64,000 bases of DNA from Robertmurraya sp. FSL R5-0851 (GCF_038002965.1 NZ_JBBOOE010000001.1:508501-572500), one strand, 5' to 3'; shown: positions 43,365 to 52,251, numbered from the stretch's first letter. Numbers and translations: made by a program. The notes: generated by a model from the letters alone, not told the origin.

Positions 43365-44000
43365 GATTGAGGGGCCAATCCTTGATGATCTCCACAAATT
43401 TTAAAAAGCCGATATTCCAATTCCAGCAGAGCCACTTGTGCGTCCCACCATTAATGACACTTTATTACATAGAAATTACAGTTCTTTAACAAATAACAGA
43501 AAAATGACGGAATTTCCAAACCGGTGGCGAATTTTATAGGTATAGAGAAAAATAGGGGGCAATATCTGAAGCTAATTGGGGGGACTATATATGCTAGGAT
43601 TTGAAACCAATATCGATCAATTTGCCACTATAAAAGTAATTGGAGTTGGAGGCGGCGGAAATAATGCGGTGAACCGGATGATTGAGGACGGCGTGCAGGG
43701 AGTGGAGTTCATTGCCGTGAATACAGATGCGCAGGCTCTCAACATGTCAAAGGCGGAGGTCACGATGCAAATCGGTGGTACGTTGACCAGGGGCTTAGGT
43801 GCCGGTGCCAACCCTGAAATCGGCAGAAAGGCTGTCGAGGAGAGCAGGCAACAAATCAGTGATGCCCTACAAGGTGCGGACATGGTATTCGTAACGGCCG
43901 GAATGGGTGGCGGAACCGGGACCGGAGCTGCGCCGGCGATTGCCCATATTGCGCGCGAACTTGGTGCGCTTACGATTGGGGTGGTGACTCGTCCATTTAC

Positions 44001-44068
44001 TTTTGAAGGCCGCAAGCGGGCACAAAATGCTGCATTTTGAAGGCCGCAAGCGGGCACAAAATGCTGCA
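44001..44068 (+). repeat. 34-bp exact tandem duplication inside ftsZ
   Basis: The unit starting TTTTGAAGGCCGCAAGCGGG occurs twice back to back (44001-44034, 44035-44068). 34 is not a multiple of three, so it shifts the frame and creates a TGA. Confidence 0.95.
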
Positions 44069-44716
44069 GCTTGAATTGAAGAGATGAAGAAAGCCGTTAA
44101 TACCTTAATCATCATTCCAAATGAGCGATTGCTAGAAATTGTTGACAAGAAAACGCCGATGATTGAAGCCTTCCGTGAGGCGGACAATGTCCTCAGGCAG
44201 GGTGTCCAGGGCATTTCCGACTTGATCGCCGTGCCAGGCTTGATTAACTTGGACTTTGCTGATGTGAAAACAATCATGTCCAACGAAGGAACGGCGCTTA
44301 TGGGCATCGGAGTGGCTACAGGCGAAGACCGTGCTGCCGAAGCTGCCAAAAAGGCCATCTCCTCACCGCTGCTTGAAACAAGCATCAACGGCGCGAAAGG
44401 AGTGTTGATGAACATCACAGGCGGCATGAACCTCAGTTTGTATGAAGTTCAGGAAGCGGCCGACATTGTGGCGGCTGCAACAGATGACCAGCTTAACATG
44501 ATTTTTGGATCGGTCATCAATGAAAACCTGAACGATGAAATCATGGTGACCGTGATTGCGACCGGCTTCGATCATGATGAGGAGGAAGCTCCCCCGTCGA
44601 ACACATCGCGCCGTACTAGGGACGTGATGGCCAATTCCCGTGAGCAATACCATGATCACTCGAGACAGCGAGAGCCTGTCGCCCATGCAGAATCTTGGAA
44701 TTACGACCAAGCCCAA

Positions 44717-44842
44717 AACTACAGCCAATCCAGCAGCTACCGTCAATCCGGCAGCTACGGTCAATCTGGAAACTACATTCAATCCGGCAGTTACGGCCAA
44801 TCTGGAAACTACAGCCAATCCGGCAATCACAGACAGCCGCCT
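44717..44842 (+). repeat. 18-bp coding repeats encoding [SN]YxQSG
   Basis: About seven imperfect 18-bp units such as AACTACAGCCAATCCGGC encode the FtsZ linker repeat. The composition (Tyr, Gln, Ser, Gly, Asn) resembles prion-like low-complexity domains. Confidence 0.85.
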
Positions 44843-44954
44843 GCCTACGAAGAGCCCGCAAATTACGAACGGAGTACCCAGCAGCAAGATGACTCGCTTG
44901 ATATTCCATCGTTCTTGCGGAAGCGAAACAGAAGAGGGTAAACCCAAACGAACA

Positions 44955-44986
44955 AAAAGGTCAAATCATTTGCGATTTGGCCTTTT
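44955..44986 (+). terminator. Terminator after the ftsZ copy
   Basis: AAAAGGTCAAATC / GATTTGGCCTTTT with one or two wobble pairs and a short loop. Confidence 0.75.
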
Positions 44987-45084
44987 AATATAGATTAAAA
45001 CAAACGTTAATTCAGCCATTTTAATTTGGTTCGGTCATGCAAAGCCCCTAAATTTTTACGATAGGGTGATAGAGTTAAAGATAG

Positions 45085-45150
45085 GGATTACTGCAGGTGA
45101 TCTTTTTTTCTTATTGTACAAAAGAGGCAGGATATTTGAAGAACGATTGA
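45085..45150 (+). repeat. Hairpin-plus-tail intergenic repeat, copy 11
   Basis: GGATTACTGCAGGTGATC, T run, CTTATTGTACAAAAGAGGCA and GGATATTTGAAGAACGATTG. It follows the ftsZ copy. The gap 44942-45297 contains otherwise only a terminator of the next minus-strand gene (GCAGAATATC / GATATTCTGC, 45257-45283). Confidence 0.65.
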
Positions 45151-45297
45151 GGAAAATTTCATAAAAAAGAACGCGTTTTTTCAGATAACAAATAGCGTGC
45201 TTATTTTATGAACATTGTAATGAGTGTACACCTATTAGACTAACTGAATGTATAAAGCAGAATATCGTGAATTGATATTCTGCTCCTGAGAAAAGAC

Positions 45298-45438
45298 TTA
45301 TTCTCCTTGCGCACCGTTTGTAGTCACTCTTCGAATGTGGTTATCTTCAAAATTGTTTTGACGAGCTTTCTCTACTTTATCATTTAAAAGTTTCTTTTGG
45401 TCTACCTCTGATGAAGGTGTCTGCTTATCTTTGGACAT
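45298..45438 (-). CDS. Hypothetical 46-aa hydrophilic protein
   Basis: MSKDKQTPSSEVDQKKLLND then KVEKARQNNFEDNHIRRVTT and NGAQGE. AAAGGAGGAA lies ideally before the ATG at 45438, and a hairpin terminator follows the stop, so the gene looks real despite its size. It is hydrophilic, cysteine-free and rich in Lys, Asn and Gln, in the style of minor spore or stress proteins. That similarity is compositional only. Confidence 0.6.
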   Translation of the reverse strand: MSKDKQTPSSEVDQKKLLNDKVEKARQNNFEDNHIRRVTTNGAQGE

Positions 45439-45570
45439 TGGTGTTCCTCCTTTGTTAAGACATTACCTACCTTCTTAATTTGCGGTCCTTTAAAAAAATA
45501 ATCATAAAACATTAAATTGTGAATAAATGGACTTAAAGTAATTAGAGTATGGGGTGAAGATGGAATTCCG

Positions 45571-45640
45571 GCAAGCAGCTGTCTTTTTCGTTGATCAACT
45601 AACGGGGCAGGTTACTGGAAGAAGGATTGTTGAATATAAC
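45571..45640 (+). repeat. Hairpin-plus-tail intergenic repeat, copy 12
   Basis: Weak hairpin GGCAAGCAGCTGTC plus T run, then TTGATCAACTAACGGGGCAG and GTTACTGGAAGAAGGATTG. It lies between the 46-aa gene and the 45715 gene. Confidence 0.65.
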
Positions 45641-45714
45641 TACCGAATATTTAAATGGAACGATGAGGACTATGAGCTTCTAATTAATGATAGTTAAGAA
45701 TGAGAGATGAAAAT

Positions 45715-46185
45715 ATGAATACTCCAATTTTGTTTTATAAAATAAATCAAGGTAAAGATGACCCTGTTGATTATATAAATTGGGCGTTAAAGATGTTGGA
45801 AAGTAATAATGAATCGTTTTCTTTGAACATACTTTCATCTCTAAGAGAACCACTCAATATTTTTGAGGTTGAAGATTATTTTAAAAGTGCGTTAAGGGAA
45901 TTAAAAATACAAGAACCTACTTTTGAAGAGTGTGCTGAATATTACATTCAGCACTTAGCAAAAAGGATACTTCAAGAAGAAAATAGAGCAATTGATTTAG
46001 CTTATAATATTTATGAAATAGTTCGTGAACTTTATAATTGCGATGGTCTAGAAGAATGGTACAACATTAGTGAAATGATAGATGATTTTCGATATGGAGA
46101 TAATATTTCAAACTTAAGTAAGGTTGCTTTAATTGTAACCATAGAGAAAGAAGTCAAAAAGCTGTTAAAGAGGAATAGAAACTAA
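45715..46185 (+). CDS. Hypothetical 156-aa helical protein
   Basis: MNTPILFYKINQGKDDPVDY then INWALKMLESNNESFSLNIL and REPLNIFEVEDYFKSALREL. It is acidic, helical and without membrane segments or Cys clusters. The layout resembles small immunity-type or DUF2247-like proteins, but I cannot place it. ATG 45715 is preferred over 45700 for its spacing from GAGAGATG. It is bounded by hairpin-plus-tail repeats at 45571 and 46206. Confidence 0.6.
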   Translation: MNTPILFYKINQGKDDPVDYINWALKMLESNNESFSLNILSSLREPLNIFEVEDYFKSALRELKIQEPTFEECAEYYIQHLAKRILQEENRAIDLAYNIYEIVRELYNCDGLEEWYNISEMIDDFRYGDNISNLSKVALIVTIEKEVKKLLKRNRN

Positions 46186-46205
46186 CTTCCTTCTCGAAAT
46201 AACGG

Positions 46206-46270
46206 TTGCGATTCTTCAAGAATGGAGAATCGCTTTTCTTATTCGATTAAAAGGGTGGGTTAGGTAAATG
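46206..46270 (+). repeat. Hairpin-plus-tail intergenic repeat, copy 13
   Basis: Good hairpin GCGATTCT / AGAATCGC followed by TTTTCTTATTCGATTAAAAG and GGTGGGTTAGGTAAATGAGG. It terminates the 45715 gene. Confidence 0.75.
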
Positions 46271-46321
46271 AGGAAATGGTTTCCATTACATTGAAATACA
46301 TTGTATTTAGCTGAGATTGGA

Positions 46322-46807
46322 GTGTTTACAATAATTAAATTCTTTGAATATAACTGGCAGGTAAGAGATGAGTGGTTTGACTGGTGCAAACAATTAACAA
46401 TTGAGGAATTGTTAATGAATCGTAAGGGTGGAGTAGGAAATATTTTATATACACTTTTCCATATAATTGATGTGGAATATAGTTGGATTCGTGGTATTCA
46501 GGGGAAAGAGGATGTAGTATTTCAGTTTGCTGATTATAATACACTTGAAAAGGTTAAATCTCTTTCAGATAAATTACGTATTGAAATAGTTGAATTTTTA
46601 AGAACAAATTTAGATGACATTAAGGAACAGAGTGTCAGTGTTCCTTGGGATGAAGAAAAATACACTGTGGATGAAATACTTCACCATCTTATTGCACATG
46701 AGATTCATCATATCGGCCAACTTTCGGTTTGGTCGAGAGAAGTGGAACTACAACCTGTATCCTCTAATTTCGTTGGTAGAGAGTTTAAAGCTGTCCATTT
46801 TTATTAA
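46322..46807 (+). CDS. DinB/YfiT-family metal-dependent protein
   Basis: About 161 aa from a GTG at 46322 (MFTIIKFFEYNWQVRDEWFD...); a longer frame from 46301 has no better ribosome site. The DinB four-helix bundle is marked by the metal ligands: His in ILYTLFHIIDVEYSWIRGIQ and the HxxxH pair in ILHHLIAHEIHHIGQLSVWS. Members include thiol transferases and maleylpyruvate isomerases; the substrate here is unknown. A degenerate copy of the hairpin-plus-tail repeat follows at 46805-46850 (AACGGGGCAG). Confidence 0.8.
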   Translation: MFTIIKFFEYNWQVRDEWFDWCKQLTIEELLMNRKGGVGNILYTLFHIIDVEYSWIRGIQGKEDVVFQFADYNTLEKVKSLSDKLRIEIVEFLRTNLDDIKEQSVSVPWDEEKYTVDEILHHLIAHEIHHIGQLSVWSREVELQPVSSNFVGREFKAVHFY

Positions 46808-46977
46808 ACAAACGGGGCAGTATTGAAATAATACTGCGTTTTTAAACAACATCTGCTGCTTGTACTTTCTTTCTTTATGAAAAAATGTACTAAAGGTCAG
46901 ATTAGCTAAAAAACAGACTTTCAGTGCACATGCTTTTCCACTTAATTGGAAAAATAAAAGTATGGAGGTATGTATAA

Positions 46978-47485
46978 ATGTCTAATCCTTTTGAGGCAGC
47001 TTGGAACGCTTTAAAAATATCAATAGATACAACGAATGAACCTAAATCACCCTTTGGTAGAAGAGTTCATACGTTACGAAGAAATGAGATTAAACACAAC
47101 AACTGATGATGAAGTAAAGGAAATGCTGAAAGACTTGATTCGAATATGTGAAACTCAAGTGAAAAACCTAAGTAAGTTTATGAGAAGTGAGGGGATTCCG
47201 TTATCGGATGTAACATCATCCAATCCAGACTCTCAGCCCAATCATATTCCTTTAGCTGTAAAGTTAACGGATAATGAGCTGGCCAATGGAGTAGCCTTCA
47301 AGATTGTTACATGTTTACAAGCTTGTTCGAAAGGTCAAGCTGATTCTGTTCGTAGTGATGTAGGGATTATGTGGTTACAATACTACTTAGAATGGTCAAT
47401 GTTTGGAAATACATTAAAAACACTAATGCGTAAGCGAGGATGGTTAAAGGTACCTCCATATTACTATCCTCCAGGTGCACCATAA
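46978..47485 (+). pseudogene. DUF3231-family protein with internal deletion and frameshift
   Basis: GGAGG precedes an ATG opening MSNPFEAAWNALKISIDTTN EPKSP, the usual start of DUF3231 proteins. The frame then runs to an early stop. From about 47040 another frame gives the rest of the family domain: VEEFIRYEEMRLNTTTDDEV, VKLTDNELANGVAFKIVTCL and RKRGWLKVPPYYYPPGAP. The segment that normally contains a HxGEV helix is missing, so a deletion of a length not divisible by three has fused the ends. DUF3231 proteins are often linked to spores. The 3' part (47036-47485) could still be translated alone. Confidence 0.65.
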
Positions 47486-47554
47486 AGACGATACTTAACT
47501 ATCATTTTAAAATAAGCTGGAAAACCTATTATGAATTCTATAGGGAGGACCCGG

Positions 47555-47701
47555 ATGAAAGACAAAGAGCAGGAAACTAGCGAAGGACTAAATCAGATAT
47601 TTGAAATAATAAATGCCAAAGGCGATGTTGGGGAAATCAATGAAATTCTGAAAAGTGGAAGTTCTGATTCTGGAACGGAAAACTCCACTCCTAATTCCTA
47701 A
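47555..47701 (+). CDS. Hypothetical acidic 48-aa protein
   Basis: MKDKEQETSEGLNQIFEIIN then AKGDVGEINEILKSGSSDSG, with a Ser/Thr/Asn-rich end. GGGAGGAC precedes the ATG. A terminator follows within about 15 bp. No family is recognised; the composition is that of a small soluble helical protein. Confidence 0.5.
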   Translation: MKDKEQETSEGLNQIFEIINAKGDVGEINEILKSGSSDSGTENSTPNS

Positions 47702-47715
47702 GACCACTGAAATAA

Positions 47716-47760
47716 AAGACTGACGACAAACTTAAAATACATGAGTTTGTCGACAGTCTT
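47716..47760. terminator. Bidirectional terminator between convergent genes
   Basis: AAGACTG...GACAAACT / AGTTTGTC...CAGTCTT with a loop of about ten bases. Confidence 0.85.
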
Positions 47761-47774
47761 ATCGAGCAATGGCG

Positions 47775-48362
47775 CTATTTTTTCCTCCATCTTAATAACG
47801 GTTTTGAAATAATCGGCGTCAACACACCTGCAAGAATCGCTTCAGTCAATCCATTAGTGGCCACTATGGTCAGAAGCGCAGGCAAAAGCTGCTCCATGTC
47901 CAACTTCAAAAAGTTCGCATATGGCTCCCCATAAAATAAATAAATGAATCCAAGCACTAAGACCGTATTTGTTAAAGAACCCAGCACACCGGCAACACTC
48001 ATTCTTACTGTTTCATTGAGCTTTCCACTGAGTAATCGATGGAATACATATGCAGCAACCACACCAATTAAGATTCGAGGCAAAATAGATACAAGCGGGT
48101 TCGTGAAAACAATGGGGGCAATTACGCTTGTCGGAGCGACAAATGCCCTGATGAACGTGATGATTCCCCAAATGCCGCCTACAATGGCTCCTTCCTTCGT
48201 TCCGAGGACGATTGCTGCAGTAATGACCGTTACCTGAATAATCGTCAAGCTAAGCGGTCCCATCGGAATATACCCTAAAAACGGAATGGTCGTTTGAATA
48301 ATGATGATGGCAGAAAGCATTCCTAATAGGACCATACGGAATGTCTTATTTTTTTTGTTCAT
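47775..48362 (-). CDS. ECF transporter S component
   Basis: Membrane-embedded substrate-specific subunit of an energy-coupling-factor vitamin importer. 195 aa with about six helices: LGMLSAIIIIQTTIPFLGYI with the S-component N-terminus, VTVITAAIVLGTKEGAIVGG (alanine motif region facing the T component), and LPRILIGVVAAYVFHRLLSG. The N-terminal region resembles pantothenate-type (PanT) S proteins, but the vitamin cannot be fixed. No riboswitch is evident upstream. EcfA/T genes are not in this window and are probably shared. Confidence 0.82.
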   Translation of the reverse strand: MNKKNKTFRMVLLGMLSAIIIIQTTIPFLGYIPMGPLSLTIIQVTVITAAIVLGTKEGAIVGGIWGIITFIRAFVAPTSVIAPIVFTNPLVSILPRILIGVVAAYVFHRLLSGKLNETVRMSVAGVLGSLTNTVLVLGFIYLFYGEPYANFLKLDMEQLLPALLTIVATNGLTEAILAGVLTPIISKPLLRWRKK

Positions 48363-48640
48363 GAATAAGCTCCTTCTATTCTTTAGTAGGCTTCATAAAA
48401 TCTATTTTGCCACGTAAGACTTATTAAGACAACGATTGTCCATATATCTCTTTTGTTGAGAGTACTTCATCTGCGAAAATAAAAGCATGTATAACGCTAA
48501 CCAAAATATAAAAGGGTACTAGACATTTATAAGTCTACATACCCTAAATCCAGTATATTATTGAGCTAGTTTTTAACAGATTCTATTAAAAGCCTTCCTA
48601 GTGAAAATTCGGGTACCTTACCAACTGCGCACTCACGAAC
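48363..48640. other. Intergenic region with terminator hairpin
   Basis: Contains an imperfect hairpin AGGGTACTAGAC / GTCTACATACCCT (48513-48546), possibly terminating the minus-strand gene at 48641. No gene or known riboswitch pattern was seen. Confidence 0.5.
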
Positions 48641-48874
48641 TTACAAAGCAATTTTTCTTAAGTAGCCTTCTCCGATTCCTGATAAATAGTTAATTAGCAA
48701 TTTTGTATCGTTTCTAAATGGCAAGATGTTAAGAACATGAAGGAAACTTTCCTCCTTTCCTATCTTTTCTATACATTCTATCAATCTTTCAATGGAAAAC
48801 GTATGACCCGTTATGGGAGAGATTAAGATGGTTTCCTTATAAATACCACGAGTTTCTAAATATCCTTTCAACAT
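48641..48874 (-). CDS. Hypothetical 77-aa protein
   Basis: MLKGYLETRGIYKETILISP then ITGHTFSIERLIECIEKIGK and ILPFRNDTKLLINYLSGIGE. GGAGCGTGAT lies properly before the ATG, so it is probably real. Mixed alpha/beta pattern, no membrane helix. Family not recognised. It is divergent from an alpha/beta hydrolase gene with only about 130 bp between the starts. Confidence 0.55.
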   Translation of the reverse strand: MLKGYLETRGIYKETILISPITGHTFSIERLIECIEKIGKEESFLHVLNILPFRNDTKLLINYLSGIGEGYLRKIAL

Positions 48875-49005
48875 ATAATCACGCTCCGAATATAATGATA
48901 ATTTTTATTATTTCCAGATTGATAGATTTTTATACATCAGGTGCTTTCTTGAAGAAGGATTATTTTCTAATAGTGGAGAATAGACATCTATTAAGGGGTG
49001 AGAAA

Positions 49006-49626
49006 ATGGTAACTAATAATGATCATGTTAGTTCAAAAATGATTCCATTCAGTCTGATAGAGCAAAAGGAAGAAACCAATCATCTAGTTATTGTCTTACC
49101 TGGGGCTGGTTACACCACACAGGCTCCACTGTTACGATTTACAACGGGCGTATTCTACAATAAAGGTTTCGATGTATTACATATTAACTATACATATAAT
49201 AGGCAGGAATTATCTGAACTCAGTGAAGAGGATTTCACTAGAGGGGTACAACTTGTCATTGACCATGCAATAAAGAACAAGAACTATAGTAATTATTATG
49301 TGGTGGCTAAATCAATTGGTACAATCGCTTTAAGTTATCTGTTAAAACATACGATGTTTAAGGAAGCGAAAGTAGTATGGTTGACCCCATTACTACAAAG
49401 AGATGATGTATTTCACGCAATGGTTCATAGTGATCATAAGGGACTTTGTATAATGGGAGAGAAAGATCATTGTTTCATTGTGGAGCGTTTTGAAAGATTG
49501 AAAGATAATCCTAATCTCAGATTCAAAGTAGTTGATGGTGGAAATCACAGTTTAGAGCTTGATGAAGATCCAATAAAATCTATTGAACTATTGAAAAATG
49601 TAATGATTGAAATTAGTGAGTTTTAA
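49006..49626 (+). CDS. Alpha/beta-hydrolase-fold protein, 206 aa
   Basis: ATG 49006 after AAGGGGTGAG. The fold is marked by LVIVLPGAGYTTQAPLLRFT (oxyanion loop), the nucleophile elbow VVAKSIGTIALSYLL (Ser of A-K-S-I-G), KGLCIMGEKDHCFIVERF (acid) and FKVVDGGNHSLELDED (His). A full Ser-Asp-His triad is therefore likely. The elbow lacks the first Gly of GxSxG, as in some small hydrolases. The substrate is unknown. A terminator follows. Confidence 0.82.
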   Translation: MVTNNDHVSSKMIPFSLIEQKEETNHLVIVLPGAGYTTQAPLLRFTTGVFYNKGFDVLHINYTYNRQELSELSEEDFTRGVQLVIDHAIKNKNYSNYYVVAKSIGTIALSYLLKHTMFKEAKVVWLTPLLQRDDVFHAMVHSDHKGLCIMGEKDHCFIVERFERLKDNPNLRFKVVDGGNHSLELDEDPIKSIELLKNVMIEISEF

Positions 49627-49631
49627 AAACT

Positions 49632-49661
49632 AACGAGTTTCCTTTTAAACGGAAACTCGTT
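49632..49661. terminator. Bidirectional terminator
   Basis: AACGAGTTTCC / GGAAACTCGTT perfect stem with an eight-base loop between convergent genes. Confidence 0.88.
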
Positions 49662-49674
49662 CTTGTTATATGAT

Positions 49675-50553
49675 CTAATGAATATTGTGCTTTCTAAAAT
49701 TTCCGCCCTTCACTTCAGCTACGTCATATACAGTCACAAAGGCATTTTCATCGATTTCATTAATAATTTCCTTTAGCTTCGTTTCTTCTAAGCGGTTGAT
49801 CACACAGGTGATTTCTTTAAATTTTTCGTTCGAAAATCCACCGTAAGCTTCTTTGTATGTCGCACCTCGACCCAAACGGTCACGAATAGTCTCGATCATG
49901 ATTTCAGGTTGGGTTGTAATAATTTGAAAGGTTTTAGAACCACTTAAACCTTCTTCAACAATATGAATTACTTTAGATGCTATGTAATAAGCAATGGCTG
50001 ATAGGAAAGCCCCTTGCAACCCAAAGACCGTTGAAACAAAAATAAACACAAAAATGTTTAAGAATAGAATGAGGTCACTCGTTCCAAATGGCAATTTTCG
50101 TGAAAGTAAAACCGCAAGCATATCAATTCCATCCAGTGCACCACCATTTCGTAGTGCTAATCCCATTCCAAATCCAAGAATAATTCCACCAACAACTGTT
50201 ACTAACAAGGTATCTCCCTCAATGATTGCTGGGGTGTGATGCATAAAAATGGTACCAACGGCAAGTGATGCAATGCCTAAAATAGATAATAAGGCAAAGC
50301 TTTTTCCGATTTGCTTATATCCTAACCAGACAAAAGGGATGTTAAGGATGGCAATTAGTACACCTAGTGGTAAACCGAAAAGCTGTGAACCAACAATACT
50401 AACGCCCGTCACTCCTCCATCTGATACACTGTTTGGAATCAATACGGCTTCTAATCCATATGCTGCGATCAATCCTCCAAGTATGACCATTAGTGCTTGT
50501 AATACCTTTTTAAATTTGAACTTCTTTTGTTTTTCCATTGATTTCATCATCAT
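49675..50553 (-). CDS. YitT-family membrane protein with DUF2179 domain
   Basis: 292 aa from the first of three ATGs at 50553, after GTGAGGAAT. Residues about 15-205 hold five to six helices of YitT_membrane (GGLIAAYGLEAVLIPNSVSD, GGVTGVSIVGSQLFGLPLGV, LALRNGGALDGIDMLAVLLS). Residues about 215-280 form the cytosolic DUF2179 domain (IITTQPEIMIETIRDRLGRG, ATYKEAYGGFS, CVINRLEETKLKEIINEID). Such proteins are abundant in bacilli; DUF2179 resembles nucleotide or ligand sensors. Function is unknown. Confidence 0.9.
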   Translation of the reverse strand: MMMKSMEKQKKFKFKKVLQALMVILGGLIAAYGLEAVLIPNSVSDGGVTGVSIVGSQLFGLPLGVLIAILNIPFVWLGYKQIGKSFALLSILGIASLAVGTIFMHHTPAIIEGDTLLVTVVGGIILGFGMGLALRNGGALDGIDMLAVLLSRKLPFGTSDLILFLNIFVFIFVSTVFGLQGAFLSAIAYYIASKVIHIVEEGLSGSKTFQIITTQPEIMIETIRDRLGRGATYKEAYGGFSNEKFKEITCVINRLEETKLKEIINEIDENAFVTVYDVAEVKGGNFRKHNIH

Positions 50554-50779
50554 ATTCCTCACTTTAAGACATTTGTTATATAAGTTTACCATAAAAAAGT
50601 GGTTTAATTATTCCTAGAGCTACCTTAAGAATTAGCTTACTAGCATGAAATAATGTATTATGTTATTTAATATAGGGACTTATTAAATAACTTTAATAAG
50701 TTATGTGATAGATACTTGAACTTAAAAAATTCGTGAAATGATGTTCAACAGCAAATAAATGATGTTGAGGGATAAAGCT

Positions 50780-51571
50780 ATGAAATTATTAACGCTAAAT
50801 TGTCATTCTTGGCAGGAAGATAATCAATACGAGAAAATCATGCATTTGGTCGAAACGATAAAAGAGAATTCCTATGATGTTATTGCATTACAAGAGGTAA
50901 ACCAGACGGTCGAAGAAGAAGTTGTATATGGAAAAATAAAAAAAGATAATTTTGCTTTAGTCTTAATAAACGAACTAAAAAAACTAGGGGAAGATCAATA
51001 CTCACTTGTTTGGAGATTTTCCCATTTGTATAAAAACTTTGAAGAAGGTTTGGCCATCATAACAAAACATCCTGTGATAGAAGAACATTCTTTCTATGCC
51101 TCAAATTGCTTGGATTCAACTAATTGGAAGACAAGAAAGATTGTTGGTGCCACCATTCAATACGATGATAAACCACTTTCTTTTTATTCTTGTCATATGG
51201 GCTGGTGGCATGATGAAGAAGAACCCTTCAAAAATCAGGCAGATAACCTTTTTAAATATGCAAATATGGATAAAATGGCTTTTTTTATGGGTGACTTTAA
51301 TAACGATGCCTTCGTTGATGGGGAAGGCTATGAATATTTACTCAGTCATGGACTGATTGACACCTATCATCTTGCAGTGAATAAAGATGAGGGTGTGACG
51401 GTAGAAGGTGAAATTGCTGGATGGGAAGGCAATGTTTTGAAAAAAAGGATTGACTTAATTCTCACCAATCACAAAGTTCCCGTGATTTCCTCAAATGTAA
51501 TTTTTAATAACAAAAATAAATCAGTCGTATCTGATCATTATGGAGTAGAAATAAAATTAAATATGATTTGA
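50780..51571 (+). CDS. Endonuclease/exonuclease/phosphatase-family hydrolase (RgfB-like)
   Basis: 263 aa from ATG 50780. Metal and phosphate-binding motifs of the EEP fold: LLTLNCHSWQ (Asn), DVIALQEVNQ (Glu), the conserved SFYSCHMGWWHDEEEP, FMGDFNNDAFVDGEGYE (GDFN) and the final SDHYGVEI (SDH). The closest pattern is RgfB/YafD-like phosphodiesterases; the substrate could be nucleic acid, sphingomyelin or an inositol phosphate. GAGGGATA precedes the ATG. The methyltransferase gene begins about 15 bp after its stop, probably in one operon. Confidence 0.88.
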   Translation: MKLLTLNCHSWQEDNQYEKIMHLVETIKENSYDVIALQEVNQTVEEEVVYGKIKKDNFALVLINELKKLGEDQYSLVWRFSHLYKNFEEGLAIITKHPVIEEHSFYASNCLDSTNWKTRKIVGATIQYDDKPLSFYSCHMGWWHDEEEPFKNQADNLFKYANMDKMAFFMGDFNNDAFVDGEGYEYLLSHGLIDTYHLAVNKDEGVTVEGEIAGWEGNVLKKRIDLILTNHKVPVISSNVIFNNKNKSVVSDHYGVEIKLNMI

Positions 51572-51585
51572 TAGGGGAGTGGAAT

Positions 51586-52182
51586 ATGGAAAATAACGTT
51601 TTTGAAGAGATGGCAAAAAGATATGATACAGAAGAAAGGATGGCATTAGCTAAAGTTATTGTTAATGAAGTAAGACCCGAATTACAAAATAGTAAATCAA
51701 AATCATTAATAGACTATGGAAGTGGTACGGGTCTGGTTAGTTTAGAATTAGCAGATTTAGTGGACTCTATCTTGTTAGTCGATTCATCAGAACAAATGTT
51801 GGAAGTTGCAAAAGCTAAAATTTCTCACAAAGGAATAGCTAACGCAAAAGTCCTTTATTCAGATTTTACCCAAGACACTCCTGAACTTAAGGCAGACATC
51901 GTGTTACTATCCCTAGTCCTTCTGCATATTCCGGATACTAAAAAGATTTTACAAGAATTGTTCACTATTTTAAATCATGATGGAAAGCTAATAATCATTG
52001 ATTTTGACAAAAATGATAAAATAAATCATCCGAAAGTACATAACGGTTTTTCACATGATGAACTGATAAAAAGTTTAGCTGAAGTGGGCTTTAAATCAAC
52101 AAGCATTAAGACATTCCATCATGGAAATCGTATTTTTATGAAGCAAGATGCGTCGATGTTTATATCTAGTAGTATAAAGTGA
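51586..52182 (+). CDS. Class I SAM-dependent methyltransferase
   Basis: 198 aa from ATG 51586 after GGGGAGTGG; an earlier TTG overlaps that site. The SAM pocket motif I is KSLIDYGSGTGLVSLELADL (GxGxG), motif II LLVDSSEQMLEVAKAK and the post-motif region ADIVLLSLVLLHIPDTKKIL followed by GKLIIIDFDKN. A Methyltransf_11/25-type small-molecule methyltransferase is likely. It is co-transcribed with the EEP-family gene. A terminator follows at 52201. Confidence 0.9.
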   Translation: MENNVFEEMAKRYDTEERMALAKVIVNEVRPELQNSKSKSLIDYGSGTGLVSLELADLVDSILLVDSSEQMLEVAKAKISHKGIANAKVLYSDFTQDTPELKADIVLLSLVLLHIPDTKKILQELFTILNHDGKLIIIDFDKNDKINHPKVHNGFSHDELIKSLAEVGFKSTSIKTFHHGNRIFMKQDASMFISSSIK

Positions 52183-52200
52183 TTTCCCATAATCTATAAA

Positions 52201-52251
52201 AAGGAACCAGTCATACCAAGGGTTTTTCCTTGTTGATGGGACTGGTTCTTT
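52201..52251 (+). terminator. Terminator of the hydrolase-methyltransferase unit
   Basis: AGGAACCAGTC...CAAGG / CCTTG...GACTGGTTCT with a short loop and bulges. Confidence 0.8.

Larger units (their letters stand above)
43591..44941 (+). pseudogene. ftsZ: Second ftsZ copy, disrupted, with a Tyr/Gln/Ser-rich tail
   Basis: N-terminal part [20 protein letters not shown], with [18 protein letters not shown] and the tubulin signature [10 protein letters not shown], is typical FtsZ. So is the later part: [20 protein letters not shown] (T7 loop) through [12 protein letters not shown] and the FtsA/SepF-binding tip [16 protein letters not shown]. Two lesions separate them: an exact 34-bp tandem duplication (44001-44068) and an in-frame TGA at 44072 where GGA is expected. 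The linker is a repeated [SN]YxQSG. The GC content is visibly above that of its neighbours and dcw genes are absent, so it is a transferred extra copy. Confidence 0.88.

Noticed and set aside
43617..44427. Long minus-strand open frames opposite ftsZ
   Set aside because: Shadows of the higher-GC ftsZ coding sequence, without family resemblance or ribosome sites.
45298..45438. Small acid-soluble spore protein
   Set aside because: Composition is similar, but none of the known SASP motifs is present.
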